From JACCVL01 sp038233135 (lineage in GTDB: Bacteria > Actinomycetota > Actinomycetes > Propionibacteriales > Nocardioidaceae): a stretch of DNA of 11,829 bases. Made by a program: the position numbers and the translations under genes. Positions 1 to 7,923 of this stretch are shown piece by piece. Within the stretch, counting starts at the first letter, position 1. Each line of letters starts with the position of its first letter. The DNA is taken from assembly GCA_038233135.1 (NCBI GenBank), contig JBBSMN010000088.1, positions 1 to 11,829 on the forward strand, read 5' to 3'. A model generated the notes under the pieces. That model saw nothing but the letters and a program-made list of their open reading frames with translations. It was not told the origin of the DNA and made no database searches.

Positions 1-421
1 CGGTGTCCGTCCCAATTCCGCGCCGACCGGCCAGCACCAGCAGCCGGTCTACCCAACGGTCATCGTCGGCCCCGTCGCGGCCGGGTGCTGCACCGGGTAC
101 GGTCAGCTGCTTGTCCGTGATCGCCTGCAGCAGGGCATCGACGGGTTCCAGGAACGGCTGGTACGGCGCACCGAAGTCTGCGACACAGGTGCCCACCAGC
201 ACGGCGGCACCCTGCTGCTGGGCCACGGCCGCCACCTCGGCCAGCAGCCGCGACTTGCCGGCGCCGGCCTCGCCGCCGACGAACACCAGCTGGCGGGCGC
301 ACCGAGTGGCCGCCGACCACGCGTCCACCAGCGCCGTCAACTCTGCCCGCCGGCCCACGAACTCCGGCCGGCCTGGGCTCGACCAGTGTGGGGGCAGCGG
401 CGGGGGTGCCCAGCCGGCCAC
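1..421 (-). CDS. AAA ATPase / LuxR-type large regulator, N-terminal part (runs off the left edge)
   Basis: Reading leftwards from a GTG at 421, 140 codons stay open to the window edge. The start is fixed by an in-frame TAG at 433-431, four codons upstream; the only ribosome-site candidate is a weak GACGAG just before it. After a proline-rich leader of about 20 residues comes FVGRRAEL, the usual entry motif of AAA_16/MalT-like ATPases, then a Walker A loop GGEAGAGKS at residues 49-57, with Lys56 as the expected phosphate-binding residue. The stretch after it, VLVGTCVADFGAPYQPFLEP, is typical of the ATPase core in large LuxR/BTAD-type regulators and adenylate-cyclase-linked ATPases. Such proteins usually exceed 800 residues and end in a DNA-binding or cyclase domain, which lies outside the window. 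It is divergent from the flavin oxidase at 592. The family call is firm; the exact subfamily is open. Confidence 0.8.
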   Translation of the reverse strand, partial: MAGWAPPPLPPHWSSPGRPEFVGRRAELTALVDAWSAATRCARQLVFVGGEAGAGKSRLLAEVAAVAQQQGAAVLVGTCVADFGAPYQPFLEPVDALLQAITDKQLTVPGAAPGRDGADDDRWVDRLLVLAGRRGIGTDT

Positions 422-433
422 CTCGTCATGCTA

Positions 434-591
434 TCGGCATGCCCGGGCCGCGTACATGGTCAGATGTCGCTACCCGCCTCCGCCCACGAAGTCACCCAAT
501 TCTGGTCATGCGCGGTGATGCGGCCGACACCTAGCGTCGGTCCTGACCGTCGGCAGCAGGCTGGACGGTCGGCTCGAACCGAGGAGAGATC
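434..591 (+). promoter_or_regulatory. divergent intergenic region with inverted repeats upstream of the flavin oxidase
   Basis: This gap separates the left-facing ATPase and the right-facing oxidase and must hold both promoters. A perfect 7-bp inverted repeat, GACCGTC at 545-551 and GACGGTC at 564-570 with a 12-nt spacer, lies just upstream of the oxidase ribosome site (GAGGAGAG, about 581-588). A shorter dyad CGGTC-CT-GACCG sits at 537-549. TAGCGT at 532-537 fits a loose -10 pattern (TAnnnT). The repeats are directly visible; an operator role is inferred from position only. Confidence 0.35.
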
Positions 592-1965
592 GTGACCACC
601 ACGCAATCAGTCCACGACTTGACCAGCCGGCTGAGGGGGTCGGTCATCACCCGGGACGACGGCGACTACGAGCAGGCCCGCCGGGTCTACAACCAGATGA
701 TCGACGCGCGGCCGGAGGCGATCGTGCGCTGCACCAGCGCCGAGGACGCCGCGGCGGTCGTGGCCTACGCCCGCGAGACGGGCACCGAGCTGGCCGTACG
801 CGGCGGGGCGCACAGCGTCCCCGGCTTCGGTACCGCCGACGACGCCGTGGTTGCCGACCTGTCCGGCATGCGGTCGGTGTCGGTGGACCCCGAGGCGCGC
901 ACCGCCACCGCCGGCGGCGGCGCCACCTGGGGCGACTGCAACGAGGCGACGCAGCCCTACGGCCTGGCCACCACCGGCGGGATCATCTCGACGACCGGGG
1001 TGGGCGGCCTGACGCTGGGCGGTGGCATCGGCTATCTCGCCCGCGGATACGGGCTGTCCTGCGACAACCTGCTGTCCGCCCAGGTGGTCACGGCCGACGG
1101 GCGCCTCGTCACCGCCAGCGAGCAGGAGCACCCGGACCTGTTCTGGGCGCTGCGAGGCGGCGGCGGCAACTTCGGAGTCGTCACCGAGTTCACCTTCCGG
1201 CTGCATGCCGTCGGGGACATCTACGGCGGACCGATGTTCTTCGAGCTGTCCGACGCGCCGGCGGTGCTGGCCTGGTTCCGGGACTTCATCGCCGACGCGC
1301 CCCGTGAGTACGGCGGGTTCCCGGCCTTCCAGATCGCCCCGCCGTTGCCGTTCGTGCCCGAGGACCGGGTGGGCGAGCCGTTCGTCGCCGTGGTGTCGTG
1401 CTGGACCGGGTCGGTGCCCGACGGCGAGCGCGTGCTCCAGCGCCTGCGCGAAGTGGCGGCACCGGTTGCCGAGCACGTCGGCGTGATGCCGTACGCGGCG
1501 CTGAACTCCGCCTTCGACGCGCTGGTGCCACCCGGGCTGCAGCACTACTGGAAGGCCAGCTTCGTCACCGAGCTCACCGACGCGGCGATCGCGGCACACG
1601 CCGAGCACGGCCCGCGGGTGCCGGTGGTCAACTCCACCGTGCACCTGTAGCCGATCAACGGCGCCTGCCACGATGTTGCACCCGACGCCACCGCGTTCGG
1701 GCACCGCGACGCCACCTTCGCCCCCGTGATCGCCGGCATGTGGCCGGGCCCGGCCGACAATGAGGCCAACACCGCCTGGGTGCAGGACTACTACGCCGCG
1801 ATCGCGCCGCACTCCGCGCCCGGGGGGTACGTCAACTTCGCCTCCGCCGACGACCAGCACAAGGTGGCCGACAACTACGGCGCCAACTACCCCCGGCTGC
1901 AGGAGGTCAAGCGGCGCTACGACCCGGACAACCTGTTCCACCTGAACCAGAACATCGCGCCGTAA
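592..1965 (+). pseudogene. FAD-dependent oxidase of the berberine-bridge (BBE) family, interrupted by an amber codon
   Basis: The reading frame starts at GTG 592 behind a strong GAGGAGAG ribosome site and would encode 457 residues, but a TAG at 1648-1650 stops it after residue 352. Beyond the stop the same frame continues to TAA at 1963-1965 with no other lesion. It has an N-terminal FAD_binding_4 fold: RGGAHSVPG with His74 and GLSCDNL with Cys157 match the two residues that link covalently to FAD in bicovalent flavoproteins. The glycine-rich TTGGIISTTGVGGLTLGGG lies between them. The segment after the stop is the BBE domain, ending in the typical YDPDNLFHLNQNIAP. Homologues read VHLYPINGA where this gene reads VHL-stop-PINGA, so one Tyr codon (TAC or TAT) probably became TAG. 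Family members oxidise sugars, alkaloids or other secondary metabolites; the substrate is unknown. A sequencing error or recent inactivation are the main readings. Without the BBE domain the enzyme is unlikely to work. Confidence 0.85.
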
Positions 1966-2024
1966 GCGACGTCCGCGCTGGGATCGTGCCGGAGGAACCG
2001 GGTGCAGACCACGCGCCGGTCAGC

Positions 2025-3011
2025 TCACCACACCGGCATCATCGCCTCGAGGTAGCGGCTGCCGTACGCTCCGCCGGGCAGGACCTCGGCCACCGTCGCG
2101 AGGTCCTCGCCGGTCAGCTCCACGTCAGCAGCGGCCACGTTCTCGTCGACCCGCGCCGGTCTGCGGGTGCCGGGGATGGGGACGATGTCGTCACCCTGGG
2201 CAAGCAGCCAGGCCAGTGCAAGCTGCGTGACGGTGGCGTTCTTGGCGCGGGCGAGGTCGGTGAGTGTGCCCACAGCCTCGACGTTCTTCTCGTAGTTGCC
2301 CGGCTGCCAGTGCTCGTCCCAGCTGCGCATGTCGTCCTCGGGATAGTCCTGGGCGGGCTTGACGTCAGACGTCAGGAAGCCGCGCCCCAGCGGGGAGTAC
2401 GGGACGAAGCCGATGCCGAGCTCGCGCAGCACGGGGAGGACGTCAGCCTCGACCGCTCGCTCGAACACCGAGTACTCGGTCTGCAGCACCGACACGGACT
2501 GCACCGCGTGGGCGCGCCGGATGGTGTCCGGTCCGGTCTCGCTCAGCCCGAAGAACCGCACCTTGCCCTGGTCGATGAGGTCGCGGACGGTGCCGGCGAC
2601 CTCCTCGATCGGCACGTCGGGGTCGACGCGGTGCTGGTACAGCACGTCGATGTGGTCGGTGCCCAGGTAGCGCAGGCTGTTGTCGGTGACCTCGCGGATG
2701 TGCTCGGGGCGGCTGTCGAACTGCCGGTCGGGGTTGCTTCCAAAGGGGAGGACCAGGCCGAACTTGGTGGCGATCGTGACCTCGTCACGGAAGCCGCGTA
2801 CCGCCTCACCCAGCAGTTGCTCGTTGCTGCCGGTGCCGCCGCCGTAGAGCTCGGCGGTGTCGAACAGCGTCACCCCGCGCTGGTACGCGCGCTTGATCGT
2901 CGCCGCGCCGCCCTCGGTGTCGGCGGCGCCGTAGGCCATGGTCATGCCCATCGTCCCCAGCCCGATCGCTCCGACCTCGAGGCCCTGCGTTCCCAGCTTG
3001 CGGTGCTGCAT
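2025..3011 (-). CDS. aldo/keto reductase
   Basis: This encodes 328 residues from ATG at 3011, chosen because GGAAGGA lies 5-6 nt upstream and the product then begins MQHRKLGTQGLEVGAIGLG, the usual family N-terminus. The frame stays open far upstream of this start, but that part has no family similarity. The catalytic tetrad of the AKR barrel is visible: Asp51 and Tyr56 in LFDTAELYG, Lys83 in ATKFG and His127 in YQHRVD. A C-terminal VPIPGTRRPARVDEN is the NADPH-binding segment. Length and motifs fit soluble cytoplasmic NADPH-dependent reductases of the YakC/AKR13-like group, which reduce aldehydes and ketones. It converges on the oxidase pseudogene (59 bp apart) and is divergent from the glucoamylase across about 200 bp. 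Substrate is not predictable from sequence. The gene looks intact. Confidence 0.93.
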   Translation of the reverse strand: MQHRKLGTQGLEVGAIGLGTMGMTMAYGAADTEGGAATIKRAYQRGVTLFDTAELYGGGTGSNEQLLGEAVRGFRDEVTIATKFGLVLPFGSNPDRQFDSRPEHIREVTDNSLRYLGTDHIDVLYQHRVDPDVPIEEVAGTVRDLIDQGKVRFFGLSETGPDTIRRAHAVQSVSVLQTEYSVFERAVEADVLPVLRELGIGFVPYSPLGRGFLTSDVKPAQDYPEDDMRSWDEHWQPGNYEKNVEAVGTLTDLARAKNATVTQLALAWLLAQGDDIVPIPGTRRPARVDENVAAADVELTGEDLATVAEVLPGGAYGSRYLEAMMPVW

Positions 3012-3134
3012 CTCGCTCCTTCCGGGGGTGTTTGGCACCCCGATCTTCACGTCGCCCTCGGGTCTCGCAACGGTGCGGGGGACGTGTGTATGCCGGCGCC
3101 GGCGTGGCGAACGTGACGTGGACAGCCTGCGGTG

Positions 3135-3186
3135 GCGCAATCGCGGTGTGTGCGCAATCTTATTGTCACAATTAGTAGCAAACAGG
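3135..3186. promoter_or_regulatory. AT-rich divergent promoter region with an 11-bp palindrome (reductase / glucoamylase)
   Basis: In the 198-bp gap between the two divergent genes, the stretch around 3155-3185 is clearly richer in A+T than its surroundings. It holds the odd palindrome ATTGT-C-ACAAT at 3162-3172. A direct repeat GCGCAAT occurs at 3135-3141 and 3152-3158, 17 bp apart. TATTGT at 3161-3166 fits a -10 pattern for the rightward gene and would give a leader of about 35-40 nt ending at its ribosome site. The sequence elements are seen; the promoter and operator roles are inferred. Confidence 0.35.
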
Positions 3187-3209
3187 TCGCAGCGCTTGTG
3201 GAGGTCCTC

Positions 3210-5429
3210 ATGGTCGTACGGTCGTCCCCCGCCTCGGTCCGCTTGGGCGTCGTCGCCCTGGCGGTCCTTCTCCCCGCGGCAGCCCTGACACCCGCCGAGG
3301 CGGCACCGCCGCCCTCGTCTCGGGCGGCGCCAGGTGTGCTGACCAGTCGCGACGGCATCGCGCCCGGGGCTCCAGGCGGCGCGGCGCGATGGACCAATGG
3401 GGCGAAGGTCGGCTTCGGCACATCGCATACGACCGACAGCAAGGTCTGGTACACGGTCAGTCGCGGCAAGGCGACGGAGATGTTCTATCCCCGCATCGAC
3501 ACACCCAGCGTCCGGGACTCGCTGCTCGTCGTCTCCGACGGCAGCACGTTCACCGACCGCGAGGATCGCGACACGAGGCACCGCACCCGTGTCCAGAGGG
3601 GACGCGGGCTCACGTTCCAGGTGGTCAACACCGCCCGGTCCGGTGACTACCGCATCACCAAGACCTTCGTGACCGACCCGGCCCGAGACACGCTGCTGGT
3701 CGACGTGACGTTCCGGTCCCTGACCGGTGAGCCGTACGACGTGTACGTCTTGCACGATCCCGCCCTCGGCAACGACGGCAGCGACGACACCGCCCGGGGC
3801 AGCGAGTCAGCGATGCTGTCGAGCCAGGCGGACATGGGCAGCGCCGTGGTGGCCGATCCTGCACTCACCGACGTGTCCAGCGGCTACTTCGGGGTGAGCG
3901 ACGGCTGGACCGACCTGAAGCGTGACCACCGGCTGGACTGGTCGTACACCGCACCCGAGCAGGGCAACGTCGTGCAGGTCGCCCGTACGGCGCTGACGGG
4001 GCTGCGAGGAGCCCAGCGGATGAGCCTGGCCGTCGGCTTCGGCCCCACCGCAGGCGCCGGCGAGTCGACGGCGCGCGAGACACTTGCCAGCGCCTTCGGC
4101 GAGGTGGCGGACTCGTACGCCGCCGGCTGGCGCCGCTATCTGCGCCACCTGAAGCCGATGGCAGGCAGTGCACGAGACTGGCGCCGGCAGTACCGCGTCT
4201 CGCAGCTGGTCCTCGCGGCGAGCGAGGACAAGACGGTCCGCGGCGGCTTCGTCGCGGCACCGGCCCGCCCCTGGGCGTGGGCGTTCGAGCTGCGCGACCT
4301 CCCCGTCTACCACGCCGTCTGGTCCCGCGACCAGTACCAGATCGCCACCGGACTGCTCGCCTCCGGAGACCGAGCAGCCGCCAGCCGGGCGCTGAGCTTC
4401 TTGTGGCGGGTGCAACAGCAGCCGGACGGGTCGTTCCCGCAGAACTCTCGGCTCGACGGGGAACCGATCTTCGGTGAGCTGCAGATGGACGAGGTCGCGT
4501 TCCCGATCGTGCTCGCGTGGCAGCTCGGCCGCACGGGGCCGGCCGACTGGCGTCGGGTGCGCCGGTCGGCGGACTTCCTGCTCAGGGAGGGCCCGGAGTC
4601 ACCGCAGGAGCGCTGGGAGAACCTCGGCAACTACTCCCCCGCCACCATCGCCGCGGAGATCACCGGCCTGGTCTGCGCCGCCCGCATCGCCAAGCTGAAC
4701 GGTGCCGACCAGGACGCCCGTCGGTACCTCAGCACAGCCGACCGTTGGCAGCAGCGTGTCGAGGGCTGGACCGCAACCACGAACGGGCCGCTAGCCGACG
4801 ACCCCTACTACCTGCGGGTCACGACGGACGGCCACCCCGACACCGGCACCCAGATCCAGGTGCCCGACGGCGGGCCGCTGGTCGATCAGCGGCGCATCGT
4901 CGACCCCAGCTTCTTGGAGCTCGTCCGCCTCGGGGTCAAGCGAGCGGACGACCCGGCAATCCGGTCGAGCGTGCGGGTTGTCGACCGCCTGTTGCGGTTC
5001 TCCACCCCGAACGGCCCGTTCTGGCACCGGTCGTCGTTCGACGGCTACGGGGAGACTCGGGCCGGGCGACGCTGGGAGCCCACCGATGATGGCTCGCGGA
5101 CCACGCTGGGCCGCGGATGGCCGCTGCTGACCGGTGAGCGAGGTGAGTACAACCTCGCCGCGGGACTAGACGCTCAGGGCAACCTGGACACGATGGCGCG
5201 AGCGGCCAACGGTGGCACCGGCTTCATGTCCGAGCAGGTCTGGGACCACCGCCCGCCGACGCCAGACAAGGGACGCTTCAAGCTGGGCGAGGGCACCCTG
5301 TCGGCCCGCCCGCTCACCTGGACGCATGCCCAGTTCCTGCGGCTAGCGCGGTCCGTCGACGCCGGCCACCCGGTCGAGACCCCGCAGATCGTGGCCTGCC
5401 GCTACGACAGCGAGCTGTGCCGTCGGTGA
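3210..5429 (+). CDS. secreted GH15 glucoamylase / glucodextranase-like enzyme
   Basis: 739 residues from ATG 3210. This start is preferred over upstream GTG 3132 because TGGAGG lies 5 nt before it and the protein then opens with a clear signal peptide: Arg4/Arg11, a hydrophobic core at 12-27 and an AEA cleavage site near residue 31. Residues of about 45-290 form the glucodextranase N-terminal beta-sandwich (WTNGAKVGFGTS, TEMFYPRID). About 330-720 is the (alpha/alpha)6 catalytic domain, with VWSRDQYQIATGLLA, QQQPDGSFPQNS, ERWENLGNYSPATIAAEI and WPLLTGERGEYNLAAG. By analogy with bacterial glucoamylases and glucodextranase, Glu470 (RWEN) and Glu643 (TGERG) are the likely general acid and base. 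The enzyme should release glucose from the non-reducing ends of alpha-glucans outside the cell; alpha-1,4 versus alpha-1,6 preference cannot be read here. No SLH or carbohydrate-binding module follows. The frame is intact and it stands alone as a transcription unit. Confidence 0.92.
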   Translation: MVVRSSPASVRLGVVALAVLLPAAALTPAEAAPPPSSRAAPGVLTSRDGIAPGAPGGAARWTNGAKVGFGTSHTTDSKVWYTVSRGKATEMFYPRIDTPSVRDSLLVVSDGSTFTDREDRDTRHRTRVQRGRGLTFQVVNTARSGDYRITKTFVTDPARDTLLVDVTFRSLTGEPYDVYVLHDPALGNDGSDDTARGSESAMLSSQADMGSAVVADPALTDVSSGYFGVSDGWTDLKRDHRLDWSYTAPEQGNVVQVARTALTGLRGAQRMSLAVGFGPTAGAGESTARETLASAFGEVADSYAAGWRRYLRHLKPMAGSARDWRRQYRVSQLVLAASEDKTVRGGFVAAPARPWAWAFELRDLPVYHAVWSRDQYQIATGLLASGDRAAASRALSFLWRVQQQPDGSFPQNSRLDGEPIFGELQMDEVAFPIVLAWQLGRTGPADWRRVRRSADFLLREGPESPQERWENLGNYSPATIAAEITGLVCAARIAKLNGADQDARRYLSTADRWQQRVEGWTATTNGPLADDPYYLRVTTDGHPDTGTQIQVPDGGPLVDQRRIVDPSFLELVRLGVKRADDPAIRSSVRVVDRLLRFSTPNGPFWHRSSFDGYGETRAGRRWEPTDDGSRTTLGRGWPLLTGERGEYNLAAGLDAQGNLDTMARAANGGTGFMSEQVWDHRPPTPDKGRFKLGEGTLSARPLTWTHAQFLRLARSVDAGHPVETPQIVACRYDSELCRR

Positions 5430-5556
5430 TCGGTGAGCACCGGCTCCGTCGGGAAACCCGCGCCTGTGGCCCGAAGCCCGAGACCAAGGTGCGGACCTCG
5501 CCGGTCCCCGCCGAGCAGCGCCCTCCAGATGAAGCCGTCGGGTCTAGAACTACCAG

Positions 5557-6000
5557 CTACTTCCCCTCTCCAAGGGGGTCGACGACTCGGAGACGGGCGA
5601 AGCGACGGAAGCCATGGTCATGCGTGGCAAGGATCAGACCGTGCTCGACGGCCAACGTCGCGATCTCGACGTCGGGGACGTCATCGCTGCGCAGACCCGG
5701 CGTCGCCACAAGCTCGGACGCAGTCGAGGCATGCTGCGCACCGGGGGTGACCAGACGCGCAGCCGGTTGGCTGAGAAGCCCGGCAACGATCGACCAGCCG
5801 TGCGCGACCGGGACTGCGTGCGGGCCGAACACCCGCGGACTGGTGATCAGGCGAAAGAACGAGTAGAGCACCGGCCAGCACAATGCCACTCCCTCGTCAG
5901 GGTCCCCCAGGCGAGCTTCGAGCCACGCACGGGTGCGGTCGTGTTCGGGAGTGTCCGTGAACGTCGCGTAGATGAGCAGGTTGGTGTCGACCAGGGTCAC
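5557..6000 (-). CDS. vapC: VapC-type PIN-domain toxin
   Basis: 147 residues from GTG at 6000. The start overlaps the antitoxin stop by four bases (GTGA, 5997-6000), which implies translational coupling. It is a PIN-fold ribonuclease: acidic residues expected to bind Mg2+ are Asp5 (LVDTN), Asp110 (VPDVEIATLAVEHG) and Asp128 (ATHDHGF). The Glu often found in the second helix is absent; the segment reads WPVLYSFFRLITSPRVF, which resembles a mycobacterial-type VapC branch with LLAFLRLTTNPRVF-like sequence at that point. Proteins of this family cleave tRNA or rRNA and are neutralised by the upstream-encoded antitoxin. Length is normal (130-150). The RNA target is unknown. Confidence 0.9.
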   Translation of the reverse strand: MTLVDTNLLIYATFTDTPEHDRTRAWLEARLGDPDEGVALCWPVLYSFFRLITSPRVFGPHAVPVAHGWSIVAGLLSQPAARLVTPGAQHASTASELVATPGLRSDDVPDVEIATLAVEHGLILATHDHGFRRFARLRVVDPLGEGK

Positions 6001-6242
6001 GTGATGCCACGCTGTGCGCGCCGCTCGTCGTCGAGCGCTGCGAGCAGCACCGAGGCGTCGGAGACGTCGAGGATCGGGCCGCCAGGCAGAGACGGCAGAC
6101 GCGGCGAGCCCGCAGTCGGCGCGGTGCGCACGCTTCGACGGAGTAGCCGGTTGACGGTGTCCTTGAACGACTCGCCGGTCTGCTCGCGTTCAGACCTAAT
6201 GAGTGCCGCCACATCGTCGTCCAGGGAAAGCGTAGTGCGCAT
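5997..6242 (-). CDS. vapB: VapB-type ribbon-helix-helix antitoxin
   Basis: 81 residues from ATG at 6242. The N-terminus MRTTLSLDDDVAALIRSERE is a ribbon-helix-helix DNA-binding fold (beta strand RTTLSL, then two helices to about residue 37). The C-terminal half, PSLPGGPILDVSDASVLLAA, is the type of flexible tail that wraps the toxin. It lies first in a two-gene operon and overlaps the toxin start by 4 nt, the classic VapBC order. RHH antitoxins normally repress their own operon, in complex with the toxin, through inverted repeats at the promoter; such repeats lie directly upstream. There is no clear Shine-Dalgarno (only GAGAG), so the message may be nearly leaderless. Confidence 0.88.
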   Translation of the reverse strand: MRTTLSLDDDVAALIRSEREQTGESFKDTVNRLLRRSVRTAPTAGSPRLPSLPGGPILDVSDASVLLAALDDERRAQRGIT

Positions 6243-6280
6243 GATGCTCTCAGATTAGCATCACAGTCATGGATCCATGA
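6243..6280 (-). promoter_or_regulatory. candidate vapBC promoter/operator with two dyads
   Basis: Directly abutting the antitoxin start is an inverted repeat GATGCT-N8-AGCATC (6243-6248 / 6257-6262). Five bases further out is a perfect 14-bp palindrome, TCATGGATCCATGA (6267-6280). Read on the minus strand, TAATCT (6257-6252) fits a -10 hexamer and would place transcription initiation within a few bases of the ATG. RHH antitoxins bind short inverted repeats at their own promoters, so both dyads are reasonable operator candidates. No good -35 is visible. Confidence 0.45.
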
Positions 6281-6516
6281 TCGGAAGCTACTCGGCTGAT
6301 CGCGGCCACAGCAGACCGATGAGTCCTCCCGGCGAGCCCGTCAGCCGCTCCACCGTCGCTTAGTAGGGCTCTGATGCTCGTCCGCGAGCGCTTGGGCGAC
6401 CAGGGCGAGCCGTGCGGGAAGTTGGCCAACTGCGTGGCTTGTCGGGCTCGAACCGTAAGTCGGCTTGCGAAGACCAGACTTCGTGTGTGCTCTCGGCGGC
6501 GAGTGCGTGAGTGCCC
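6281..6516. other. unassigned intergenic stretch with a 12-bp perfect palindrome
   Basis: No convincing gene, RNA or terminator was found between the exporter stop and the vapBC promoter. The one clear element is AGTTGGCCAACT, a perfect 12-bp palindrome at 6420-6431. On the minus strand a short open stretch (about 6430-6341) reads LPARLALVAQALADEHQSPT and ends in KRRWSG. It has a protein-like look but no start of its own and no family I recognise; it may be a remnant or chance. Confidence 0.3.
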
Positions 6517-7923
6517 TCAGTGCTCCAGGTCGGCGGCGCGGCGTGGGAGGAGTGGTACGGCGGCGAGGCAGAGGACGCACAGCCCGAGCACGGTGATCAG
6601 GCTGGTCGTCATGGCGTGCACCTGACCACCGGCCAGGCTGTGGAAGTAGACGGTCGTGACGGCGGCGGACCCGATGCCGGCGGCGAGCTGCTGGACGGCG
6701 CTCAGGGATCCGCTCGCGGCGCCGCCTTCGTCGTGCGCGATGTCGCCGAGGACGGTGTCGAAGATGGAGCCGAAGCAGGTGCCGGCGCCGATGCCGATGA
6801 CCAGCGTCACCAGGGCCAACTGCCACCCGCTCGCATCAAGGCCCGAGGCCCGCACGAGCGTGAGGAACAGTCCTGCGCCCAACGCGGTGACCAGCAGACC
6901 GGCCAGGACGAGGATGCGGCCGAGTTTGGCGATCAGGGCCATGCAGGCGCCAGAACCGATGATGATCCCGATCGTCAGGGGCAGCAGGCTCACCGACGCG
7001 TGGGTCGGGGTGTAGCCGAGCCCGAGCTGGAAGAACAGCGAGATGACGCACACCAGCCCGTTGAAGGCGGCGAAGACGAGCAGCCCCGTCATCAGGCCGG
7101 AAACGAATCCGCGATTGCGGAACAGGCTGGCGTTGATCAGCGGGTTCGTCGATGTGGTCTGCCGGTGTGCGAATGCGGTGAAGAGGACCAGCGAGGCAAG
7201 CAGGCAGGTGATCGGCACCGTGGTCCAGCCGTCGCTCGAGCCGGTGATCAGGCCGTAGAGCAGGGTGAACATCGTGGCGCCGAGCAGGGTCGCGGCCACG
7301 GTGTCGATCCGTACCCCAGGATCGGGCTCTACCTGCGGCAGGTATTTGACGGCGAGCAGCAGTCCGAGCCCGCCGACCACCAGGTTGATGAGGAAGACGG
7401 GACGCCAACCGAGCCCGAACAAGGCGTCGATGAGGAAGCCGGCGAGGATCGGGCCACCCACAGCGAAGATTCCCAGCATCGGCCCGAACGCGCCGAAGGC
7501 CTTGGCGAGTGCCTCGCGGGGGAAGGTCCGCGTCATGATCGCCATGCCCTGCGGAATCAGCAGTGCACCGAAGGCGCCCTGGACCACTCGGGCAGCGACC
7601 AGCACGCCCGCGTCGGGTGAGAACCCGGCGAGAGCGGAGGCGGCGACGAAGCCGGTCATGCCGATGAGGAAAGTGCGGCGCTGTCCGTAACGGTCGCCGA
7701 TGCGGCCGCCGACCACGAGGAGCGAGCCGAGCGCGAGCGCGTACGACGCTCCGAGCCACTTGACGAGGGCCTCGCCGCCACCGAGGTCGCGCACGATGCT
7801 GGGCGCCGCCACGTTGGTGATCGTGGCGTCGATCAGGTCGAGTGCATCCGCGATCAGGACGACGATCAGGGTCAGCCAGATGACGCGAGTGCTGGTGGGT
7901 CGGGCTTCTTGAGTCACAGTCAC
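6517..7923 (-). CDS. DHA2-family (EmrB/QacA-like) 14-TM MFS drug exporter
   Basis: 468 residues from GTG at 7923, preferred over a second GTG at 7917 because GGCGGGA lies 5 nt upstream of the former. It has the hallmarks of proton-driven multidrug exporters. The TM1 motif LDLIDATITNVAAP lies near residues 28-41. Motif A, GGRIGDRYGQRR, lies at about 72-83 in the loop between TM2 and TM3. Antiporter motif C, GPMLGIFAVGGPILAG, lies at about 147-162. About 14 hydrophobic segments follow to the C-terminus, ending PLLPRRAADLEH. Length fits the 14-TM class. A TetR-type repressor starts divergently, with the two 5' ends overlapping, so the pair is very likely a ligand-inducible efflux cassette in the cytoplasmic membrane. 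Substrates cannot be read from sequence. Confidence 0.93.
   Translation of the reverse strand: MTVTQEARPTSTRVIWLTLIVVLIADALDLIDATITNVAAPSIVRDLGGGEALVKWLGASYALALGSLLVVGGRIGDRYGQRRTFLIGMTGFVAASALAGFSPDAGVLVAARVVQGAFGALLIPQGMAIMTRTFPREALAKAFGAFGPMLGIFAVGGPILAGFLIDALFGLGWRPVFLINLVVGGLGLLLAVKYLPQVEPDPGVRIDTVAATLLGATMFTLLYGLITGSSDGWTTVPITCLLASLVLFTAFAHRQTTSTNPLINASLFRNRGFVSGLMTGLLVFAAFNGLVCVISLFFQLGLGYTPTHASVSLLPLTIGIIIGSGACMALIAKLGRILVLAGLLVTALGAGLFLTLVRASGLDASGWQLALVTLVIGIGAGTCFGSIFDTVLGDIAHDEGGAASGSLSAVQQLAAGIGSAAVTTVYFHSLAGGQVHAMTTSLITVLGLCVLCLAAVPLLPRRAADLEH

Noticed and set aside
607..1941. 444-codon open frame on the minus strand
   Set aside because: It lies antisense to the flavin oxidase, has low-complexity His/Arg/Gly composition and no family motif; it is a GC-rich shadow frame.
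1986..3116. 376-codon open frame on the plus strand
   Set aside because: It is antisense to the aldo/keto reductase, whose catalytic tetrad and ribosome site are clear; the composition is that of a shadow.
3132..3209. GTG start at 3132 for the glucoamylase
   Set aside because: ATG 3210 has TGGAGG at proper spacing and opens a clean signal peptide; the longer form would bury the signal sequence.
3012..3755. Upstream extension of the aldo/keto reductase frame
   Set aside because: It overlaps the glucoamylase gene and has no family similarity; ATG 3011 has a good ribosome site and starts at the conserved N-terminus.
5430..5556. Terminator hairpins between the glucoamylase and vapC
   Set aside because: Only 4-5 bp stems (for example CGGT-GAGC-ACCG at 5431-5442) with no T-run were found; too weak to call.
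6511..7620. 369-codon plus-strand open frame rich in Glu, Gln and Asp
   Set aside because: It is antisense to the MFS exporter; complements of hydrophobic codons give this acidic/Gln composition.
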